From NCBI RefSeq assembly GCF_016809835.1, contig NZ_JAFBIL020000006.1, positions 310,001-374,000 on the forward strand: 64,000 bases of DNA, given 5' to 3'. Numbering within the stretch: the stretch's first letter is position 1; each line of letters starts with the position of its first letter. Of this stretch, positions 1 to 7,060 are shown one piece after another. The DNA comes from Massilia soli (GTDB lineage Bacteria; Pseudomonadota; Gammaproteobacteria; Burkholderiales; Burkholderiaceae_D). The notes beneath the pieces are model-generated. The model was given only the letters and a program-made list of their open reading frames with translations. It did not search any database and was not told the origin of the DNA. Both the position numbers and the translations under genes were made by a program.

Positions 1-258
1 GACATCGTGACGGCCGCCAAGGTGCACCGGGCGGACGTGGTGGCGCTGTCGTTCTCGTCCGCGGTATCGGGCCGCGCGGCGATGGACAATATCCTGCAGC
101 TGAAGGAGCGGCTCGACGGTGCGGCCGAGGTCTGGGTGGGCGGCGCCTGCGCCGCACAACTGATACGCCAGCTCGGTCCGGAATGCGTGATCGACCTCGA
201 AGGCATTGCCCCGAGCATCGAGCGCTGGCGCAGGACGCGCGTCCAGCTCGCCGCTTAG
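1..258 (+). CDS. C-terminal part of a cobalamin (B12)-binding-domain protein, probably a MerR-type regulator (5' truncated)
   Basis: The reading frame is open from base 1 and ends at a TAG at 256-258, so only the last 85 residues are visible. A GTG at position 7 is not a convincing start because the frame continues leftwards. The visible part alternates short beta strands and helices (ADVVALSFS, then AEVWVGGACAAQL), as in the Rossmann-like B12-binding fold found at the C-terminus of MerR/CarH-type regulators and of some corrinoid proteins. The N-terminal DNA-binding part and the His of the B12 motif, if present, lie outside the window. The family call rests on fold-like sequence only and could also be a stand-alone B12-binding protein. 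Confidence 0.45.
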   Translation, partial: DIVTAAKVHRADVVALSFSSAVSGRAAMDNILQLKERLDGAAEVWVGGACAAQLIRQLGPECVIDLEGIAPSIERWRRTRVQLAA

Positions 259-366
259 ACAGGATGACAAGAAGCACGGGCCCTGCTCTGGTAAAATACG
301 CGCGATCCAATTCATCGTTCCCCGCAACCGGGGGAATGTGCATGCAGCGCCCGCCGATACAGACCC

Positions 367-1803
367 ATGTTTAGTTTCTTCAAGAAAATTCTTCGCTCGG
401 AAGAGAGTCCGGCGCCTGAGCAAGTCGCGCCGCCAACACCGCCTGCTCCCGCTCCTGTTCCTGCTCCTGTTCCTGTTCCTGCGCCTGCGCCTGCGCCTGC
501 GCCGGCTGAACCTGTGCGCATCGCGCCGCCAGTTGTCGCAGTGCCGCCAGTCGCACTGGCGCCAGTGCCGGTGCCAGCTCCGGTCCCGGCGCCAGCCCCT
601 GCTCCTGCTCCTGCACCTGCTCCTGCACCTGTCGCCGCACCTGCGCCGATTGCCCCGCCAGCGCCGGTTCCAGCACCATCGCCCGTCCAGGTAGCGGCAC
701 CATCACCGGCACCCGCACCGTCGGGCATGTCGCGCCGCTACGGCACCACCTCGACGTTTTCGCCACCGCCAGTGCTGCAGCCGGCGCCGGTCGCGCCGCC
801 GCCGGTAATCCAGCCGCCTGCACCAGTGCCGGTCCCCGAGCCAGTCGCGCAAGCCGCGGAGCTGATTCCCGAGACCGCCGAGCGCCTCGGCAGCGAAGCA
901 GACCGGAAAAAATCCTGGATGGACCGCCTCAAGGCCGGCCTGTCGAAGACCTCCAGCAATCTGAGCCTGTTGTTCGTCGGCGCGCGCATCGACGAGGACC
1001 TGTACGAAGAACTCGAAGCGGCGCTGCTGATGTCCGACGCCGGCATGGACGCCACCCAGTACCTGCTGGATGCGCTGCGCAAGAAGGTCAAGGAAGACAA
1101 GCTGCTCGACGCCGCCGAGGTCAAGGCCGCGCTCAAGGTCTTGATGACCGACATGCTGCGCCCGCTCGAGAAACCGCTCGAACTGGGCCGCTACGAACCG
1201 CTGGTGATGATGATCGCGGGCGTCAACGGCGCCGGCAAGACCACCACCATCGGCAAGCTGGCCAAGCATATGCAGACCTACCACCAGTCGGTGCTGCTGG
1301 CTGCGGGCGACACCTTCCGCGCCGCCGCGCGCGAACAGCTGATGGTCTGGGGCCAGCGCAACAACGTCACCGTGATCTCGCAGGAGTCGGGCGACCCGGC
1401 TGCCGTCGCCTTCGATGCGGTCCAGTCGGGCAAGGCGCGCAAGATGGACGTGGTCATGGTCGATACCGCAGGCCGCCTGCCGACCCAGCTGCACCTGATG
1501 GACGAACTGCGCAAGATCAAGCGCGTGATCGGCAAGGGCATGGAAGGCGCCCCGCACGAAACCCTGCTGGTCATTGACGGCAATACGGGACAGAACGCGC
1601 TGGCGCAGGTCAAGGCCTTCGACGACGCGCTGACCCTGACTGGCCTGGTCATCACAAAACTCGACGGCACCGCGAAAGGCGGCGTGCTGGCGGCGATCGC
1701 ACGTACCCGCCCGGTGCCTGTTTATTTCATCGGCGTAGGCGAGAAAATCGAAGACCTGCAGCCATTCAAGGCTGACGAATTTGTCGAAGCGCTGCTCGGA
1801 TAA
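367..1803 (+). CDS. ftsY: Signal recognition particle receptor FtsY
   Basis: GTPase that docks the SRP-ribosome complex at the inner membrane for co-translational insertion. The 478-residue protein has a short basic start (FSFFKKILR), a long Pro/Ala-rich linker to about residue 170, then the N and G domains. G motifs are visible: GVNGAGKT at 285-292, DTFRAAAREQL, DTAGR at 366-370 and TKLDG at 430-434. The low-complexity linker stands where E. coli FtsY has an acidic A domain and is variable in the family. It heads an ftsY-ftsE-ftsX operon with six bases before ftsE, as in many Proteobacteria. The leader at 259-366 has a TAAAAT box at 292-297 and a small hairpin at 318-336. Confidence 0.96.
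   Translation: MFSFFKKILRSEESPAPEQVAPPTPPAPAPVPAPVPVPAPAPAPAPAEPVRIAPPVVAVPPVALAPVPVPAPVPAPAPAPAPAPAPAPVAAPAPIAPPAPVPAPSPVQVAAPSPAPAPSGMSRRYGTTSTFSPPPVLQPAPVAPPPVIQPPAPVPVPEPVAQAAELIPETAERLGSEADRKKSWMDRLKAGLSKTSSNLSLLFVGARIDEDLYEELEAALLMSDAGMDATQYLLDALRKKVKEDKLLDAAEVKAALKVLMTDMLRPLEKPLELGRYEPLVMMIAGVNGAGKTTTIGKLAKHMQTYHQSVLLAAGDTFRAAAREQLMVWGQRNNVTVISQESGDPAAVAFDAVQSGKARKMDVVMVDTAGRLPTQLHLMDELRKIKRVIGKGMEGAPHETLLVIDGNTGQNALAQVKAFDDALTLTGLVITKLDGTAKGGVLAAIARTRPVPVYFIGVGEKIEDLQPFKADEFVEALLG
436..714 (+). repeat. Pro/Ala/Val codon repeat tract inside ftsY
   Basis: The DNA is a run of degenerate hexamers of the CCTGCT / CCTGTT / CCTGCG / CCAGCG type, coding for alternating Pro and Ala/Val in the FtsY linker. 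Such tracts are prone to slippage, and the opposite strand shows a spurious Gly/Ala open frame because of the same periodicity. The borders are approximate. Confidence 0.7.
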
Positions 1804-1809
1804 GGCCTC

Positions 1810-2469
1810 ATGATCGAATTTCAATCGGTGTCAAAGCACTACTCCGCCGATGCGGTCGCGCTACGCGACGTGTCCCTCAGTATCGCCAAGGGCGAGCTGG
1901 CCTACCTGGCCGGCCCGTCCGGCGCTGGCAAATCCACCTTGTTCAAGATGATCGCCGCGATCGAGCGTCCGACCAGTGGCAAGGTGCTGGTCAACGGCCA
2001 GGACATCGGCAAGCTTGGTCACGCCGGAGTCCCCTTCCTGCGCCGCAAGCTCGGCCTGGTGCTGCAAGACCAGCGCCTGCTGACCGACCGTACGGTACTG
2101 GCCAACACCATGCTGCCGCTGCTGGTGACCGGCGCGCCGCGCCGCGAAGCCGAGCAGCGCGCACGCGCCGCCCTCGAAAAGGTCGGCATGCTCGAGCGCG
2201 CCAAGGCGATGCCGCTGGAACTGTCCGGCGGCGAGCAGCAGCGCGTGGCGATCGCCCGCGCGATCGTCAACCGCCCGCAGATCATTCTGGCCGATGAGCC
2301 GACCGCCAACCTCGACCGCGCCAGCGCCGACAAGGTGCTCGACGCCCTGCGCGCGTTCAACGCGGTCGGCGTCACCTGCCTGATCTCGACCCACGACGAA
2401 CAAGTGCTGCAAAGCGCCCGGCGCGTGATCCATATCGAGAACGGCCAGCTGGTCGGGGGTGCGGCATGA
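1810..2469 (+). CDS. ftsE: Cell division ATP-binding protein FtsE
   Basis: ATPase of the FtsEX complex, which sits at the Z-ring and controls septal peptidoglycan hydrolases. The 219-residue protein has the size of the family. Visible motifs are Walker A GPSGAGKST (35-43), a Q-loop region (LVLQDQRLL), signature LSGGEQQR, Walker B IILADEP and the H-loop STHD. The stop overlaps the start of ftsX in an ATGA, suggesting translational coupling between ATPase and membrane subunit. Confidence 0.96.
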   Translation: MIEFQSVSKHYSADAVALRDVSLSIAKGELAYLAGPSGAGKSTLFKMIAAIERPTSGKVLVNGQDIGKLGHAGVPFLRRKLGLVLQDQRLLTDRTVLANTMLPLLVTGAPRREAEQRARAALEKVGMLERAKAMPLELSGGEQQRVAIARAIVNRPQIILADEPTANLDRASADKVLDALRAFNAVGVTCLISTHDEQVLQSARRVIHIENGQLVGGAA

Positions 2470-3386
2470 AGAGCTGGATCCGCCAACACCGCTTTGCGCT
2501 CGACGGCGCCTTCGCCACCATTCGCCGCGCGCCGGGCAGTTTTTTGTTCAACGTGATCGTCGTCGCGATTGCGCTGGCGCTGCCGTTTGCCGGCCTGACT
2601 CTGCTCGACAACGTCAGGCCGCTGTCGCAGCAGCTTGCGGTCGAACCGGAACTGAGCCTGTTCGTGACGCCCGGCGCGACGCGCGAGCAAGCGCGCGCGC
2701 TTGGACCCGTGCTGCAGAAGAGTGTCGGCAGCCAGCGCGCCACGGTCACCTTCGTGCCGCGCGAAGCGGCGCTCGACAACCTCAAGGCCAAGAGCGCGAC
2801 CGCCGAAGTGCTCGACACGCTCGGCGAGAACCCGCTGCCCGACAGCTACGTGCTCAAGCTGGACGGCTATGAAAGCGCCAGGGACGCCGCCGGCATCGAT
2901 GCGCTGGCCGACAAGCTGCGCGCGCTGCCGAATGTCGACTCGGTGCACGTCGATTCGGCCTGGGTCAAGCGCCTGGCCGCCCTCCTCAATGTACTGCGCC
3001 TGGCGCTGCTGCTGCTGGCGGTCACGCTCGGCATGGTGGTGATTGCCGTGGTATTCAATACCATCCGCCTGCAGGTGCTGACCCAGCGCGAAGAAATTAC
3101 GATGGCCAAGCTGCTCGGCGCCACCGATAACTTCATCCACCGGCCCTTCTATTACACCGGCATGCTGCTCGGCCTTGCCGCCGGAGTGGTAGCGCTGGCG
3201 GCGGTGGCGCTGTCGCTGCAGCCGCTCAACAGCGCGGTGGCCGAGTTTGCCCGGCTGTACGCATCGGAATTCCTGCTGCTGCCGCTCGGCCCGCTGGAAA
3301 GCGCCGGCCTGCTGGCGATCAGCGCCGCGCTCGGCCTCGTCGGCGCGATGCTGTCGATCCGCCGCCATCTTGCTCGGCTGAACTAA
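2466..3386 (+). CDS. ftsX: Cell division protein FtsX (membrane subunit of FtsEX)
   Basis: Permease-like partner of FtsE that passes the ATPase signal across the inner membrane to cell-wall hydrolase activators. The 306 residues show the FtsX plan: a first membrane segment near 22-44, a periplasmic domain up to about 170, then three further hydrophobic segments (about 173-195, 225-248, 270-290). The ATG overlaps the ftsE stop by four bases. Ordinary length and composition; ends 415 bases before rpoH. Confidence 0.95.
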   Translation: MKSWIRQHRFALDGAFATIRRAPGSFLFNVIVVAIALALPFAGLTLLDNVRPLSQQLAVEPELSLFVTPGATREQARALGPVLQKSVGSQRATVTFVPREAALDNLKAKSATAEVLDTLGENPLPDSYVLKLDGYESARDAAGIDALADKLRALPNVDSVHVDSAWVKRLAALLNVLRLALLLLAVTLGMVVIAVVFNTIRLQVLTQREEITMAKLLGATDNFIHRPFYYTGMLLGLAAGVVALAAVALSLQPLNSAVAEFARLYASEFLLLPLGPLESAGLLAISAALGLVGAMLSIRRHLARLN

Positions 3387-3401
3387 CTGTCGTTTGAACA
3401 T

Positions 3402-3427
3402 GTTGCAGACCCGAAGGGGTTTGCAAC
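3402..3427 (+). terminator. Hairpin after ftsX, possible weak terminator
   Basis: An 11-base-pair stem (GTTGCAGACCC / GGGTTTGCAAC, with one G-U pair) closes a GAAG loop 15 bases after the ftsX stop. No U-run follows, so it could be a 3'-end stabiliser or a Rho-associated structure rather than an intrinsic terminator. Confidence 0.45.
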
Positions 3428-3493
3428 GTGAGTTAACGTACAGAGATCACCTCCCCATCGCACTACACTGAACTTGTCTACCGTACCGGGTGT

Positions 3494-3510
3494 CTTAAGG
3501 TCGTCTTAAG
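3494..3510 (+). promoter_or_regulatory. Direct repeat CTTAAG-N5-CTTAAG, candidate OmpR/PmrA/QseB-family operator
   Basis: Two identical CTTAAG hexamers lie 11 bases apart, one helical turn. This matches the published half-site plan of PmrA/QseB-type response regulators (YTTAAK-N5-YTTAAK). No such regulator gene is in the window, and the distance to rpoH (about 290 bases) is large, so the target and the regulator are unknown. Confidence 0.4.
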
Positions 3511-3513
3511 CCC

Positions 3514-3556
3514 GTTGATGCATGATTACTCTGCATCGTATTTGACATGCATCAAC
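3514..3556. repeat. 11-base inverted repeat GTTGATGCATG ... CATGCATCAAC
   Basis: Perfect 11-base arms at 3514-3524 and 3546-3556 with a 21-base loop. It lies directly downstream of the CTTAAG direct repeat and upstream of the rpoH promoters. It may be an operator pair or a small RNA hairpin; there is no direct evidence for either. Confidence 0.5.
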
Positions 3557-3625
3557 CCGGAAAAACCGGTCTCGTCCTAGAGTGAAACCTGCTTATTTAT
3601 TTCCAATCGGCAATCGAAAAGCGGT

Positions 3626-3650
3626 GTTGAAATGCAAATTTGGGCCCGAT
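3626..3650 (+). promoter_or_regulatory. Candidate sigma-32 promoter of rpoH
   Basis: GTTGAAA at 3626-3632 followed after 12 bases by CCCGAT at 3645-3650 resembles the heat-shock pattern CTTGAAA-N11-16-CCCATnT. It would make rpoH autoregulated. It sits directly next to the CIRCE-like element. Inference from motif match only. Confidence 0.45.
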
Positions 3651-3679
3651 TGGCACTCGATGCTGGAGAGTGCTAATAT
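3650..3679 (+). promoter_or_regulatory. CIRCE-like HrcA operator overlapping a sigma-70-like promoter of rpoH
   Basis: TTGGCACTC (3650-3658), nine bases, then GAGTGCTAA (3668-3676) matches the CIRCE consensus TTAGCACTC-N9-GAGTGCTAA at 17 of 18 positions. The same DNA contains a possible -35 TTGGCA (3650-3655) and -10 TAATAT (3674-3679) with an 18-base spacer, so HrcA bound here would block RNA polymerase. CIRCE normally controls groESL and dnaK; upstream of rpoH it would put the sigma factor under the HrcA repressor. Confidence 0.8.
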
Positions 3680-3801
3680 ATGTCCAACGCAGAGCGGACT
3701 ATTCGAAAACCCCGCTTGCGTCCGGTAATAAACCGTTTTTGTCGCTCCATGGCTCGCCATGGCAAATTGACGATGCAACACAGCTCAACTACGAGGAATA
3801 A

Positions 3802-4701
3802 ATGACTATGACGTCCGCACAATCCGCACTGGTTCCTACTGGTAATCGTGCTCTCGGACTCGGGTTCACTGGCAATCTTGGCAACATTGATGCCTACATT
3901 TCGGCGGTCAACCGCCTGCCGATGCTGACGCACGAGGAAGAACAGTCGCTGGCCCGCCGCCTGCGCGACAGCAACGACCTCGGCGCCGCGCAGGAGCTGG
4001 TGCTGTCGCACCTGCGCCTGGTGGTATCGATCGCGCGCGGCTATCTGGGCTACGGCCTGCCGCATGCCGACCTGATTCAGGAAGGCAATATCGGGCTGAT
4101 GAAAGCGGTCAAGCGTTTCGACCCTAACCAGGGCGTTCGCCTGGTGTCCTATGCGATGCACTGGATCAAGGCCGAAATGCACGAGTACATCCTGAAGAAC
4201 TGGCGCCTGGTGAAGGTCGCCACGACCAAGGCCCAGCGCAAGCTGTTCTTCAACCTGCGCAGCAACAAGGTGGGCCTGGACGCGATGTCGCCAACCCAGA
4301 TCGATGCGCTCGCCAAGCTGCTCGACGTCAAGCGCGAGGAAGTCATCGAGATGGAAACGCGCCTGTCGGGCCGCGATATCGCGCTCGAATCGCCGACGGA
4401 CGATGAAGACGACAAGTTCTCGCCAATCGCCTACCTGTCGTCCGACCTGTCGGAGCCGACCAAGGTGCTGGAAGCGGAACAGGTCACGCGCCTGCAGTCG
4501 GAAGGCCTGGAGTCGGCGCTGTCGAAGCTCGACCCGCGCTCGCGTCGCATCATCGAAGCGCGCTGGCTGGCCAACGACGACGGCTCGGGTGCAACGCTGC
4601 ACACGCTTGCTGAAGAGTTCGGCGTGTCCGCCGAGCGCATCCGCCAGATCGAAGCGGCGGCACTGAAGAAAATGAAAGGCTCGCTGGCGGCTTTCGTTTA
4701 A
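3802..4701 (+). CDS. rpoH: RNA polymerase heat-shock sigma factor RpoH (sigma-32)
   Basis: Directs RNA polymerase to heat-shock promoters. The 299-residue protein has sigma regions 2 and 4, and the RpoH box QRKLFFNLR at residues 145-153, which separates it from other group 2/3 sigma factors and takes part in core binding and turnover. Region 4 ends in an HTH (EFGVSAERIRQIEAAALKK). ATG at 3802 is preceded by GAGGA at normal distance; a second in-frame ATG lies two codons on. It is separated from ftsX by a regulatory interval rather than co-transcribed by a short gap, and is followed by a strong intrinsic terminator. Confidence 0.97.
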   Translation: MTMTSAQSALVPTGNRALGLGFTGNLGNIDAYISAVNRLPMLTHEEEQSLARRLRDSNDLGAAQELVLSHLRLVVSIARGYLGYGLPHADLIQEGNIGLMKAVKRFDPNQGVRLVSYAMHWIKAEMHEYILKNWRLVKVATTKAQRKLFFNLRSNKVGLDAMSPTQIDALAKLLDVKREEVIEMETRLSGRDIALESPTDDEDDKFSPIAYLSSDLSEPTKVLEAEQVTRLQSEGLESALSKLDPRSRRIIEARWLANDDGSGATLHTLAEEFGVSAERIRQIEAAALKKMKGSLAAFV

Positions 4702-4723
4702 GCCGGGCAGCGCAGCAAACACC

Positions 4724-4764
4724 AAGGGCCGGGTCCTGTATTGCACAGGACCCGGCCCTTTTTT
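4724..4764 (+). terminator. Rho-independent terminator of rpoH
   Basis: Perfect 16-base stem AAGGGCCGGGTCCTGT / ACAGGACCCGGCCCTT with a 5-base loop, followed by a T-run. An A-pair before the stem makes it partly bidirectional. It begins 23 bases after the rpoH stop. Confidence 0.93.
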
Positions 4765-4896
4765 CGTTTACTCAGCTTAGTGGCTGTGCGGGGCCGCGCC
4801 CGCTTTCGGCGGCACCGTGACCAGCACGGTTTCCTTGGCGCGCGCCGTCACCGGCAGATTTGATACACTCATTCCACTTACCGATGGGATAACGCC

Positions 4897-5298
4897 ATGA
4901 ATCCGCAACGTGCCGGTTACCTGACTCTCGCAGCATGCTTCCTGGCAGCATGCACCACCGTCGGGGAGGCTCCCGTCAACGACGCCACCCTCACCCTCCA
5001 GCCGCAGCAAACGCTCGCGCTGGGCAAGACCATCAGCCTGCGCTACGAACGCGCCGACGACAGCCGCTGCCCCTCGGACGCCCGCTGCGTCTGGGCCGGC
5101 ACCATCGTCTACCACTTCACCCTGGTCGGCAATACGGCATCCGAGCCGTTCAAGCTCGACGCCGACCAAGCGACCTTCGTCTCGACGTCCTTCAAGGGCG
5201 TGCGCATTGTGCTGGCGACAACCGAACCGCCGCCGGTACGCATGTCCAGCGAGCCACCGCCACCCCACCCGGTTACCATCAGCGTCACCAATACCTGA
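4897..5298 (+). CDS. Small hypothetical lipoprotein
   Basis: A 133-residue protein with a short lipoprotein-like N-terminus: hydrophobic residues 7-18 ending in LAAC with Cys19 as the likely lipidated residue (a second LAAC ends at Cys14). The mature part is a small beta-rich domain with a Cys pair in SRCPSDARCVWAG, a motif seen in many uncharacterised secreted bacterial proteins, and a Pro-rich tail. The function is unknown. The possible promoter TTTGATACACTC lies just upstream (4858-4869). It ends four bases before the gamma-glutamyltransferase ATG and may be co-transcribed with it. Confidence 0.75.
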   Translation: MNPQRAGYLTLAACFLAACTTVGEAPVNDATLTLQPQQTLALGKTISLRYERADDSRCPSDARCVWAGTIVYHFTLVGNTASEPFKLDADQATFVSTSFKGVRIVLATTEPPPVRMSSEPPPPHPVTISVTNT

Positions 5299-5302
5299 CA
5301 CC

Positions 5303-7060
5303 ATGACCAGACTGCCGCCCCGAGTTTCAACGACCGTTCTCGCCGCTACCCTGTCCCTGTCACTGCTCCCGGCCTGTGCCGGAACGCCCGTCGCGACCGG
5401 CACTGGCGGCGCTGTTGCGACCATCAGCGTCGAGGCTTCGCGCGCCGCGATGGCCATCCTGAACAAGGGCGGCAACGCGGTCGACGCGGCGGTGGCGGCG
5501 GCGGCCACGCTGGGTGTGACCGATCCGTTCAGCTGCGGTATCGGCGGCGGCGGATTCATGATGCTCTACCTGGCCGACGAAAAGCGCGTGATCACGATCG
5601 ATCACCGCGAAACCGCGCCGGCGGCGGCAACGCCATCGCTGTTTCTTGAAAACGGCCGCGAGATTGATTTCAACACCGCCGTCGCCAGCGGCGCCTCGGT
5701 TGGTGTGCCAGGCACGGTGCGCGGCTGGCACGAAGCACTGGCACGCTACGGCACGATGAGCTTCAAAGAGGTGCTCCAGCCGGCCATTGGCGTGGCCAGC
5801 AAAGGCTTTCCAGTAAGCGCAACCTTCGCGCACCTCACGGCGCAGAATGAAGCAAAGTTCCGGCGCTTCGCCAGCACCAGCGCGCTCTACCTGAAGGACG
5901 GCAAAGCACTTCCGGTCGGCACGGTATTGAAGAATCCGGACATGGCCAGGGCTTACCGCGAGCTGGCCGCCCGCGGCTACCGTGCGTTCTACAGCGGGCC
6001 GATGGCGCGCGCGATTGTCGGCGCCGTCAACCAGCCGCCGGTCGCCGCCGGCTTCAAGGTGCGCGGCGGCGCGATGACACTGGCCGACCTGGCCAATTAC
6101 GAAGCGCGCATCCGCCTGCCGGTTCGCACGACGTACCGCGGCTATGACATCTACGGCATGGGACTGCCAGGCAGCGGCGGCATCGCGATTGGCGAAGCGC
6201 TCAACATCCTCGAAGGATTCAACCTCAAATCGCTGCCGCGCGCCACCGCCGAACACCTGTACCTGGAAGCGAGCCGCTTGTCCTTCGCCGACCGCAACGC
6301 GTATGCGGGCGACCCGGAGTACGTCGACGTTCCCGTCGCAGGGCTGCTGAGCAAGGAGTACGCGGCGCGCCGCCGCGGCCAGGTCGGGATGGAGCGCGTG
6401 CTGGGCAAGACCGGTGCCGGCGACCCATACCCTTTCCAGAATGATCCCAGCACGCCGCTGCGTCCGCACGCCTCGCGCGTGCTGGCGCAAAACGCGCACA
6501 CCACCCACCTCACGGTGTCGGACAAGGCCGGCAATGTGGTCGCCTACACCTTCACGATCGAATCGTGGGGCGGCAGCGGCATTACGGTGCCTGGCTACGG
6601 CTTTATCCTGAATAACGAGCTGACCGACTTCGATTTCAGCGGACCGCATCCGAACGTGCCCGAACCGGGCAAGCGCCCGCGCAGCAGCATGGCGCCGACC
6701 ATCGCCCTGCGCGGCGGCAAACCGGCGTTCACGCTGGGATCACCCGGCGGGTCGACCATCATCACCACGGTATTGCAAACCATCGTCAACCACGTCGACT
6801 TTGGCATGCCGCTCGAGCGCGCGCTGAACGCGCCGCGCCTGAGCCAGCGCAATGAGGCCGTTACCGACATCGAACCCGGCTTTGCCGGGACGCTGCAGGC
6901 GAAGGGCCTTGAGCGCATCGGTCACAAATGGCACCCGGAGCCGGAAGAAATCGGCGCCGCCAACGCCATCGCCTTCCATGCCGATGGCCGCGTAACCGCG
7001 GTCAGCGAAGCGAAGCGGCATGGCGCCGGCTCCGCCCTGGTTCAACAACCGGCGCGCTAG
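5303..7060 (+). CDS. ggt: Gamma-glutamyltransferase (glutathione hydrolase)
   Basis: Cleaves the gamma-glutamyl bond of glutathione and related compounds in the periplasm. The 585-residue proenzyme starts with a signal sequence (LAATLSLSLLPAC, Cys25 might be lipidated). Family motifs are the N-terminal GGNAVDAAVAAA, PFSCGIGGGGFMM, and the autocleavage site before Thr400 in NAHTTHLTVSD, Thr400 becoming the nucleophile of the small subunit. RPRSSMAPTI and GSPGGS form the substrate site. ATG 5303 was chosen over an upstream in-frame start at 5207 that lies inside the lipoprotein gene. The stop abuts the convergent permease stop with no gap. Confidence 0.93.
   Translation: MTRLPPRVSTTVLAATLSLSLLPACAGTPVATGTGGAVATISVEASRAAMAILNKGGNAVDAAVAAAATLGVTDPFSCGIGGGGFMMLYLADEKRVITIDHRETAPAAATPSLFLENGREIDFNTAVASGASVGVPGTVRGWHEALARYGTMSFKEVLQPAIGVASKGFPVSATFAHLTAQNEAKFRRFASTSALYLKDGKALPVGTVLKNPDMARAYRELAARGYRAFYSGPMARAIVGAVNQPPVAAGFKVRGGAMTLADLANYEARIRLPVRTTYRGYDIYGMGLPGSGGIAIGEALNILEGFNLKSLPRATAEHLYLEASRLSFADRNAYAGDPEYVDVPVAGLLSKEYAARRRGQVGMERVLGKTGAGDPYPFQNDPSTPLRPHASRVLAQNAHTTHLTVSDKAGNVVAYTFTIESWGGSGITVPGYGFILNNELTDFDFSGPHPNVPEPGKRPRSSMAPTIALRGGKPAFTLGSPGGSTIITTVLQTIVNHVDFGMPLERALNAPRLSQRNEAVTDIEPGFAGTLQAKGLERIGHKWHPEPEEIGAANAIAFHADGRVTAVSEAKRHGAGSALVQQPAR

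Larger units (their letters stand above)
3387..3801 (+). promoter_or_regulatory. Regulatory interval between ftsX and rpoH
   Basis: This 415-base stretch has no credible gene. It holds, in order, a hairpin after ftsX (3402-3427), a direct repeat CTTAAG-N5-CTTAAG (3494-3510), an 11-base inverted repeat (3514-3524 with 3546-3556), a sigma-32-like promoter (3626-3650), a CIRCE-like element overlapping a sigma-70-like promoter (3650-3679), and the rpoH ribosome binding site (GAGGA, 3791-3795). Each is listed separately. The base composition is clearly lower in G+C than the flanking genes. Confidence 0.75.

Noticed and set aside
312-728. Minus-strand Gly/Ala repeat ORF inside ftsY
   Set aside because: Pure shadow of the Pro/Ala codon repeat on the opposite strand; no ribosome site and no recognisable domain.
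4777-4878. Minus-strand frame ending in KETVLVTVPPKAGAAPHSH just after the rpoH terminator
   Set aside because: It looks faintly like the tail of a copper-binding PCu(A)C-type protein and could be a gene remnant, but it is about 33 codons, has no upstream continuation that resembles a protein, and overlaps the promoter of the lipoprotein gene.
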